A stretch of 11,944 nucleotides of DNA from JBGZFC01 sp964346495 (GTDB lineage Bacteria; Bacteroidota; Bacteroidia; Bacteroidales; Dysgonomonadaceae), in NCBI GenBank assembly GCA_964346495.1, contig CAYFUW010000065.1, positions 1 through 11,944 on the forward strand, read 5' to 3'. The stretch's first letter is position 1, and every line of letters starts with the position of its first letter. The position numbers were made by a program, and so were the translations under genes. A model generated the notes under the pieces. It was not told where the DNA came from. It worked only from the letters and a program-made list of their open reading frames with translations, and did not search any database. Shown piece after piece: positions 7,497 to 11,944 of the stretch.

Positions 7497-8255
7497 ATGA
7501 ATAAGATTGCACTTATAACCGGAGCTACTTCCGGAATTGGCGAAGCCGTTACGAAACGATTGGCAGAAACTGGATTTAATGTTATTATTACCGGACGAAG
7601 AAACGATAGATTAACAAACTTGAAGAAAGAATTAGAGAAAACCGGAATAAAAGTATTATCACTCTGTTTCGATATCAGACAAAGAGAAGAGGTAGAAAAA
7701 GCTATAACAAATCTGCCTGAAGAGTGGAAAAATATTGATATTCTGATAAACAATGCAGGATTGGCTGCGGGGTTATCTCCTATTCAGGATGGAGATTTTG
7801 AAGATTGGGAACGAATGATTGATACCAATGTAAAAGGTTTGCTATACATGACAAAATATGTGTCCACCGGAATGATTGAAAGAAAAAAAGGACATATTGT
7901 AAATATCGGTTCTATTGCAGGTAAAGAGGTATATCCAAACGGAAATGTATATTGTGCCAGCAAACATGCTGTTGATGCACTTACAAAGTCTATGAGAATA
8001 GATATGCTGCCATATAACATAAGGGTTACACAGGTTTGCCCGGGAGCTGTTGAAACAGAGTTTTCACTTGTTCGTTTTCATGGCGATAGCGAAAGAGCAG
8101 CAAAGGTTTATGAGGGTTTCGAAAATCTGGTGGCTGACGATATAGCCGATTGCATTATATTTGCCTTAACTAGACCACAGCATGTAAATATTAACGATAT
8201 GCTTATAATGCCTACGGCACAAGCTTCTGCCACTCTGTTTAATAAGAAGCTGTAG
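7497..8255 (+). CDS. SDR-family NADP-dependent oxidoreductase, YdfG-like
   Basis: This 252-residue protein is a classical short-chain dehydrogenase/reductase, most similar in pattern to YdfG-type 3-hydroxy acid (serine / 3-hydroxypropionate) dehydrogenases. Visible are the cofactor motif TGATSGIG (8-15), the basic GRR (33-35) that favours NADP(H), NNAG (85-88), and the catalytic S139, Y152 and K156 (YCASK). Blocks DWERMIDTNVKGLLYMTKYV, PGAVETEFSLVRFHGD and the C-terminal HVNINDMLIMPTAQAS are typical of the YdfG subgroup. The enzyme is cytosolic and should interconvert a 3-hydroxy acid, or malonic semialdehyde, with its keto or aldehyde partner; the true substrate is not shown. It is monocistronic, divergent from the leftward operon, and followed by its own terminator. 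Confidence 0.92.
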   Translation: MNKIALITGATSGIGEAVTKRLAETGFNVIITGRRNDRLTNLKKELEKTGIKVLSLCFDIRQREEVEKAITNLPEEWKNIDILINNAGLAAGLSPIQDGDFEDWERMIDTNVKGLLYMTKYVSTGMIERKKGHIVNIGSIAGKEVYPNGNVYCASKHAVDALTKSMRIDMLPYNIRVTQVCPGAVETEFSLVRFHGDSERAAKVYEGFENLVADDIADCIIFALTRPQHVNINDMLIMPTAQASATLFNKKL

Positions 8256-8326
8256 TTTTGAGTATGTAGTATGGATTGGGTAGTTGCGTGGTGCGGGTTG
8301 TAAGCTTTTTCATCGAAGAATCGTAG

Positions 8327-8353
8327 AGACGTCATATTATGGCGTCTTTTTTT
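8327..8353 (+). terminator. intrinsic terminator after the SDR gene
   Basis: A nine-pair stem (AGACGTCAT at 8327-8335 with ATGGCGTCT at 8339-8347, one G-T wobble) with a 3-nt loop is followed by seven Ts (8347-8353). It lies about 70 bp past the SDR stop and fits Rho-independent termination. The left arm sits inside GTAGAGACG, a motif I associate with dispersed palindromic repeats in Bacteroidota and cyanobacteria, so the terminator may derive from such an element. Confidence 0.75.
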
Positions 8354-8376
8354 GTTTATTGCTGTTAAATGTTTCT

Positions 8377-8413
8377 CGCAAAGGGCGCAAAGTTTTTCGC
8401 AAAGCTCGCAAAG
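8377..8413. repeat. four CGCAAAG units (9/12/9-bp spacing)
   Basis: CGCAAAG occurs at 8377-8383, 8386-8392, 8398-8404 and 8407-8413. Start-to-start spacing is 9, 12 and 9 bp, so pairs of units recur with a 21-bp period. From memory, runs of CGCAAAG units are frequent intergenic repeats in Bacteroidota genomes, and this looks like one short copy. No transposase or terminal inverted repeat accompanies it. Confidence 0.72.
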
Positions 8414-8424
8414 AGGATAGCGCA

Positions 8425-8480
8425 GGAGACGATGGCTCTTCCTTCGTTATATTTTTCACGAAGCCACAGCCATCGTATCC
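8425..8480. repeat. 56-nt two-stage hairpin upstream of groES
   Basis: The outer arms GGAGACGATGGCT (8425-8437) and AGCCATCGTATCC (8468-8480) pair over 13 positions with one mismatch. Inside, after symmetric 4-nt internal loops, CTTCGT (8442-8447) pairs perfectly with ACGAAG (8458-8463) around a 10-nt loop. No T-run follows, so it is not an ordinary terminator. It directly follows the CGCAAAG units and may be part of the same dispersed element, or a structured RNA if transcribed. Confidence 0.6.
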
Positions 8481-8565
8481 CATATTGTAATGTACTGTAA
8501 AAATTGCACTTTCTTACAAAAGAGTCAGTCATAAAACTGCAATTTTGTCATATTATCAATCTCTA

Positions 8566-8595
8566 TTGTCAAAAAAATACAGAAGATTATTTTTG
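8566..8595 (+). promoter_or_regulatory. canonical Bacteroidota promoter of groESL
   Basis: TTG (8566-8568, preceded by A) forms the -33 element and TATTTTTG (8588-8595) the -7 element, an exact TAnnTTTG match, with a 19-bp spacer counted from the 4-mer ATTG. This is the best-spaced promoter in the window. Transcription should start near 8602, leaving an A/T-rich leader of about 75 nt before groES, with no Shine-Dalgarno sequence. Confidence 0.65.
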
Positions 8596-8609
8596 GCACA
8601 GATTTCGCA
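8594..8609 (+). promoter_or_regulatory. sigma-54-like (-24/-12) promoter overlapping the groESL promoter
   Basis: TGGCACAGATTTCGCA fits the sigma-54 consensus TGGCAC-R-N4-TTGC-W with one mismatch (C for T at 8606). The invariant GG (8595-8596) and GC (8607-8608) are correctly spaced; a start is predicted near 8620. Upstream, TTGTCA occurs twice (8545-8550 and 8566-8571), which could be activator sites, though this is speculative. The site overlaps the -7 box of the canonical promoter, so only one polymerase could bind at a time. Confidence 0.5.
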
Positions 8610-8677
8610 TATAGAATAGTGTATTTATAATATTGAACTATTAATTTAAAAATAATAACAAATAAAAATAATTTAAT

Positions 8678-8950
8678 ATGAACATTAAACCATTAGCAGA
8701 CAGGGTGTTAGTTAAGCCCGCGGAGGCAGAAGAGAAAACAGTAGGTGGAATCATTATTCCCGATTCAGCAAAAGAGAAACCTTTAAAAGGCGAAGTTATT
8801 TCGGTAGGTAAAGGTACAAAAGATGAGGAAATGGTGGTTAAAGCCGGCGATAAAGTTCTTTACGGTAAATATGCAGGTACAGAAATTGAATTAGATGGCG
8901 AAAAATATTTAATCATGCGTCAATCAGATATCCTGGCAATTATGCAGTAA
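8678..8950 (+). CDS. groES: co-chaperonin GroES (Hsp10)
   Basis: This 90-residue protein is the heptameric lid of the GroEL chaperonin. It begins with the family signature MNIKPLADRVLVKP, then the mobile loop (about 17-33, EEKTVGGIIIPDSAKEKP), which contacts GroEL through its hydrophobic IIIP tripeptide region, followed by GEVISVGKGT, VLYGKYAGTEIELDGEKYLIMRQSDILAIM and the end. Length and all conserved blocks are normal. It is the first gene of the groESL operon, 57 bp before groEL, with an A/T-rich leader and the overlapping promoters at 8566-8609. Confidence 0.98.
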   Translation: MNIKPLADRVLVKPAEAEEKTVGGIIIPDSAKEKPLKGEVISVGKGTKDEEMVVKAGDKVLYGKYAGTEIELDGEKYLIMRQSDILAIMQ

Positions 8951-9007
8951 TATAAATAGTATTAGTATTAAAGAATAAACAAACAGAAATAAAAAACATA
9001 AAATAAT

Positions 9008-10639
9008 ATGGCAAAAGAGATAAAATTTGAAATGGAAGCACGCGACTTATTAAAGAAGGGTGTTGATTCTTTGGCAGATGCAGTAAAAGTTACATTAGGA
9101 CCAAAAGGACGTAACGTAATTATAGATAAAAAATATGGTGCACCACAAATTACTAAAGATGGTGTAACAGTTGCAAGAGAAATTGAATTGGAAGATTCAT
9201 TCGAAAATATGGGTGCACAATTGGTGAAAGAGGTTGCATCTAAAACCAATGACGATGCCGGCGACGGAACAACTACAGCTACAGTTTTGGCTCAATCAAT
9301 TATTGGTGTTGGACTAAAAAACGTAACTGCAGGTGCTAATCCTATGGATTTGAAACGTGGTATCGATAAAGCAGTTGCTACAATTGTAGGTAGCTTGAAA
9401 GATCAAGCTGTAGAAATTGGTGACGACTTGAAAAAAATTGAAAACGTGGCTAAAATTTCAGCAAATGGCGACGAAAATATCGGAAAACTTATCGCTGAAG
9501 CTATGGAAAAAGTTAGCAAAGAGGGAGTTATCACGGTAGAAGAGTCTAAAGGTACTGATACTTACGTTGATGTTGTAGAAGGTATGCAATTCGACCGCGG
9601 ATATATTTCTCCATATTTTGTTACAGATACCGAAACTATGGAAGCGGAATTCGAACACCCGCTAATCCTTATCCACGATAAGAAAATTTCAGCTATAAAA
9701 GATTTACTCCCAATTCTTGAGAAGAGTGTACAAACAGGAAAACCATTATTGATAATAGCAGAAGATATCGAATCTGAAGCACTTACAACTTTGGTTGTGA
9801 ACAGATTGCGCGGTTCGTTGAAGATTGCAGCTGTAAAAGCTCCGGGATTTGGCGACAGAAGAAAAGAGATGTTGGAAGATATCGCTGTATTGACAGGTGG
9901 AGTTGTTATTTCGGAAGAGAAAGGCTTAACACTTGAAAATGCGACTCTCGAAATGTTAGGAAGCGCAGAAAAAGTTACTATCGATAAAGATACAACTACT
10001 ATCGTAAACGGTGAAGGCGAAAAAGATGCTATTCAAAGTCGTATCGGACAAATCCGTGCTCAAATTGAGAAAACTACATCAGATTACGACCGCGAAAAAC
10101 TACAAGAACGTTTGGCTAAATTGGCGGGCGGTGTAGCTGTTCTTTACGTTGGTGCTCCTTCGGAAGTAGAGATGAAAGAGAAGAAAGACCGAGTTCAGGA
10201 TGCACTTTCGGCAACTCGTGCAGCAGTTGAAGAGGGAACTGTTCCCGGTGGTGGTGTTGCATACATCCGTGCAAGCGAACTATTGGAAGGCATGAAGGGT
10301 GAAAACGATGACGAAACAACAGGTATCGAAATTGTAAAACGTGCAATTGAAGAGCCACTTCGTCAAATCGTTGCTAATGCCGGAAAAGAGGGTGCTGTTG
10401 TAGTACAAAAAGTTAGTGATGGCAAAGCTGATTTTGGCTATAACGCACGAGCAGAAAAATATGAAAATCTGTATGAAACAGGAGTTATCGACCCTGCAAA
10501 AGTAGCACGCGTAGCATTAGAAAATGCCGCATCTATTGCCGGAATGTTCTTAACTACAGAGTGTGTAATTACAGATAAGAAAGAAGAAAACCCAGCTCCA
10601 CAAATGCCTATGGGCGGTGGAATGGGTGGAATGATGTAA
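9008..10639 (+). CDS. groEL: chaperonin GroEL (Hsp60)
   Basis: This 543-residue chaperonin forms the two stacked heptameric rings that fold proteins in the cytosol using ATP. Visible features are the N-terminal VKVTLGPKGRNV, the nucleotide-binding GDGTTTA (D86-G87-T88-T89-T90), the apical-domain block AVKAPGFGDRRKEMLEDIAVLTGG, the hydrolytic aspartate D398 in QDALSATRAAVEEG followed by PGGG, and a C-terminal tail of Gly-Gly-Met repeats (GGGMGGMM) that projects into the cavity. The gene is complete and uninterrupted. The 57-bp gap after groES holds no terminator, so both are co-transcribed; a strong bidirectional terminator follows 24 bp after the stop. Confidence 0.99.
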   Translation: MAKEIKFEMEARDLLKKGVDSLADAVKVTLGPKGRNVIIDKKYGAPQITKDGVTVAREIELEDSFENMGAQLVKEVASKTNDDAGDGTTTATVLAQSIIGVGLKNVTAGANPMDLKRGIDKAVATIVGSLKDQAVEIGDDLKKIENVAKISANGDENIGKLIAEAMEKVSKEGVITVEESKGTDTYVDVVEGMQFDRGYISPYFVTDTETMEAEFEHPLILIHDKKISAIKDLLPILEKSVQTGKPLLIIAEDIESEALTTLVVNRLRGSLKIAAVKAPGFGDRRKEMLEDIAVLTGGVVISEEKGLTLENATLEMLGSAEKVTIDKDTTTIVNGEGEKDAIQSRIGQIRAQIEKTTSDYDREKLQERLAKLAGGVAVLYVGAPSEVEMKEKKDRVQDALSATRAAVEEGTVPGGGVAYIRASELLEGMKGENDDETTGIEIVKRAIEEPLRQIVANAGKEGAVVVQKVSDGKADFGYNARAEKYENLYETGVIDPAKVARVALENAASIAGMFLTTECVITDKKEENPAPQMPMGGGMGGMM

Positions 10640-10663
10640 TGAATTTTTCATAAAAATATTATC

Positions 10664-10696
10664 AAAAAGGCTGTATTAAAATGATACAGCCTTTTT
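10664..10696. terminator. bidirectional terminator between groEL and the DUF2891 gene
   Basis: AAAAAGGCTGTAT (10664-10676) pairs perfectly over 13 positions with ATACAGCCTTTTT (10684-10696), with a 7-nt loop. The A-run and T-run flank a GC-richer core, so the element works as an intrinsic terminator in both directions, ending groESL and the convergent DUF2891 transcript. Confidence 0.92.
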
Positions 10697-10726
10697 ATAT
10701 GTCAAATAAAAGTAGGTAAATACAAT

Positions 10727-11809
10727 TTACTCCAATGCCATCAAAGCAAACGATGCTAACCAATGTTCTCCGCCATAATTACCTTCGAAAACCAATGGAA
10801 GTGCATTACTCAACAATAGTTGCGAAGTTTCAATAAAAAGCTGTTTATATGGATGGTTGTTTGGTAAATCTTTAGCAATGTTTTTCATACACCAGGCTCT
10901 TGAAAAAGAGAGACCAACCAAGTGAACTGTTTGAAAATCATTCAAATCGCTAACTTCTGGTATTTCGCACAATCTATCAATGCCTTTTTTAGTGAAATAT
11001 TTATCTATCCAAGCTGAAAACTGTTCCGGTTCGAGAACTCTCTGCATCAGATCGGCAGTTTGCAAACTTGGTGAAAAGAAATCTGCACCATCAGGTTCTA
11101 AGTGAGCTGGTATTTCTGTATCGTTTTCATAAAAGTAGAGAACTTTTTCTACAAGCTGCTTTTCAAAATTATTATTACAAGTTGCTCTTGCCCAATCAAT
11201 CGCGAAGCCAAGTGCAAAAGCTGTATTGGGATGAACTCCCGTACGGTTAGGATAAGTCTGCTTTGGTAAGAATGCACTCCAAAGCTCTACGATTTTGTTT
11301 GTTAAAGGCGCAAGGTTTTCGTGCCACTGTTTTGCAATTGGGCTATCCCATGTGGCTAACTCTTCATCAAGTTTCAGAACCCAAGCCCAACCGTATGTTC
11401 GCTCAAACAATGAGGCGAATTGGTAATCGGAAAAGTAATTTGTTTCTATTTCGATTTTCTCTTTCACAAAAGAGTTATCCAATGCAGCTATAATATCATC
11501 TCTGTTTGAGATATCGGGAACTGTTTTCAACAGTCGCACCAACATCCAATGACCGTGTACGCTACTGTGCCAATCGAAACAACCGTAAAATACAGGATGC
11601 AGTTGTTGAGGAGAAAGTATTGCATCATCTTGGTTATTAATAATATGCCCGGTTTTGTTTGGATACTCCTGATTAATACAACCTAAAGGCAATTTCGATA
11701 GTTGTAGTGCAATATCACTGTCTAATTCTACTCTGTTTTGTGAATAAACAGGTGATAATCCGATTATTGCAACTAAGCATAGTGAACAAAGTAAATGTGT
11801 AAATCTCAT
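10727..11809 (-). CDS. DUF2891 family protein, exported, function unknown
   Basis: This 360-residue protein matches the pattern of DUF2891 (PF11199), whose function I do not know. A Sec signal peptide covers about residues 1-23 (hydrophobic LVAIIGL, then VYS before Q), so the protein is likely periplasmic. Conserved-looking blocks rich in aromatic residues, His and acidic residues are HPVFYGCFDWHSSVHGHWMLVR, ERTYGWAWVLKL, HPNTAFALGFAIDWA, EPDGADFFSPSLQTADLM, HLVGLSFSRAWCMKNIA and NYGGEHWLASFALMAL. The all-helical look with repeated aromatic/acidic motifs is reminiscent of (alpha/alpha) toroid enzymes, including glycosidases and lyases, but this is inference only. It is monocistronic and convergent with groEL, sharing its terminator. 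The ATG at 11809 directly precedes the signal peptide. Confidence 0.82.
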   Translation of the reverse strand: MRFTHLLCSLCLVAIIGLSPVYSQNRVELDSDIALQLSKLPLGCINQEYPNKTGHIINNQDDAILSPQQLHPVFYGCFDWHSSVHGHWMLVRLLKTVPDISNRDDIIAALDNSFVKEKIEIETNYFSDYQFASLFERTYGWAWVLKLDEELATWDSPIAKQWHENLAPLTNKIVELWSAFLPKQTYPNRTGVHPNTAFALGFAIDWARATCNNNFEKQLVEKVLYFYENDTEIPAHLEPDGADFFSPSLQTADLMQRVLEPEQFSAWIDKYFTKKGIDRLCEIPEVSDLNDFQTVHLVGLSFSRAWCMKNIAKDLPNNHPYKQLFIETSQLLLSNALPLVFEGNYGGEHWLASFALMALE

Positions 11810-11828
11810 AATTTCTAATATTTTGTTT

Positions 11829-11836
11829 CAAAGATA
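11829..11836 (-). promoter_or_regulatory. Bacteroidota -7 box for the DUF2891 gene
   Basis: On the minus strand the sequence reads TATCTTTG, an exact TAnnTTTG match, 19 bp upstream of the start codon. A TTTG at 11863-11860 could be the -33 element, though the 23-bp spacer is long. The remaining upstream sequence to the window end (11864-11944) is A/T-rich with no gene or other site that I can support. Confidence 0.55.
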
Positions 11837-11944
11837 GTGATTTTGTCCGTTTTTTAAACCAAAATTTCATTCCAGTTAGCTGTTTAATAAAAGTTTTTGG
11901 CAAAAAACATAAATCATAGTTCTAAAAATATGTTCTTTAGTCTT

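Larger units (their letters stand above)
8256..8677. other. gene-free region between the SDR gene and groES
   Basis: This 422-bp stretch has no credible gene; the one open frame in it (8284-8490) runs through repeats and hairpins and has no recognisable protein pattern. In order it holds an intrinsic terminator (8327-8353), a CGCAAAG repeat cluster (8377-8413), a two-stage hairpin (8425-8480), a weak inverted repeat TGTAA-N13-TTACA (8496-8518) of unknown meaning, and the groESL promoter region (about 8565-8620). No CIRCE operator was found. Confidence 0.7.

Noticed and set aside
8284..8490. 68-codon plus-strand open frame in the SDR-groES gap
   Set aside because: It runs through the terminator, the CGCAAAG units and the hairpin. 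The Arg/Lys-rich SRKGRKVFRKARK stretch is simply the translated repeat.
8505..8530. Possible CIRCE operator (TTGCACTTTC...AAAGAGTCAG) upstream of groES
   Set aside because: Only GCACT and GAGT resemble the two arms. They do not form the required 9-bp inverted repeat, so it is not a CIRCE element.

Overview
The window looks like a chromosomal segment of a Bacteroidota bacterium, probably a Bacteroidales- or Marinilabiliales-like polysaccharide degrader. The evidence is a low GC content, A/T-rich leaders with no clear Shine-Dalgarno sequence, several exact matches to the Bacteroidota -7 promoter box (TAnnTTTG), and protein families typical of that phylum: GH92 and GH125 mannosidases, a Bacteroidota-style lipoprotein substrate-binding protein, and a DUF2007 protein. 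No phage, transposase, CRISPR array, tRNA or rRNA gene is visible.

Layout. Positions 75-7385 hold six tightly packed minus-strand genes, read from right to left: a DUF2007 small protein, an AI-2E/PerM-family membrane protein, a lipoprotein solute-binding protein, a FecCD/BtuC-type permease, a GH125 exo-alpha-1,6-mannosidase with a twin-arginine leader, and a GH92 exo-alpha-1,2-mannosidase with a Sec leader. Gaps are 9 bp, a 4-bp overlap, 11, 45 and 11 bp, so one transcript from a -7 box at about 7410 is plausible. A hairpin at 3-39 may end it. A divergent SDR dehydrogenase of YdfG type (7497-8255, plus strand) has its own -7 box and terminator.

A gene-free stretch (8256-8677) then carries a terminator, a run of four CGCAAAG units, a 56-nt two-stage hairpin, and the groESL promoter region. 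In that region a canonical Bacteroidota promoter (TTG, 19-bp spacer, TATTTTTG) directly overlaps a sequence that strongly resembles a sigma-54 (-24/-12) promoter. groES and groEL follow on the plus strand. They share a near-perfect bidirectional terminator with a convergent, exported DUF2891 protein (10727-11809, minus strand).

How the genes work together. GH125 and GH92 together would strip alpha-1,6- and alpha-1,2-linked mannose from the non-reducing ends of mannans or N-glycans. Key catalytic residues can be located in both by motif and spacing. The binding protein and permease are two parts of a siderophore/cobalamin-type ABC importer, but no ATPase is encoded next to them; the mannosidases occupy the place where one would normally be. 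I see ordinary families in a somewhat unusual arrangement, not a clearly new system. The points most worth a second look are the overlapping sigma-54-like promoter of groESL, the split importer joined to mannosidases, and the structured repeat region upstream of groES.
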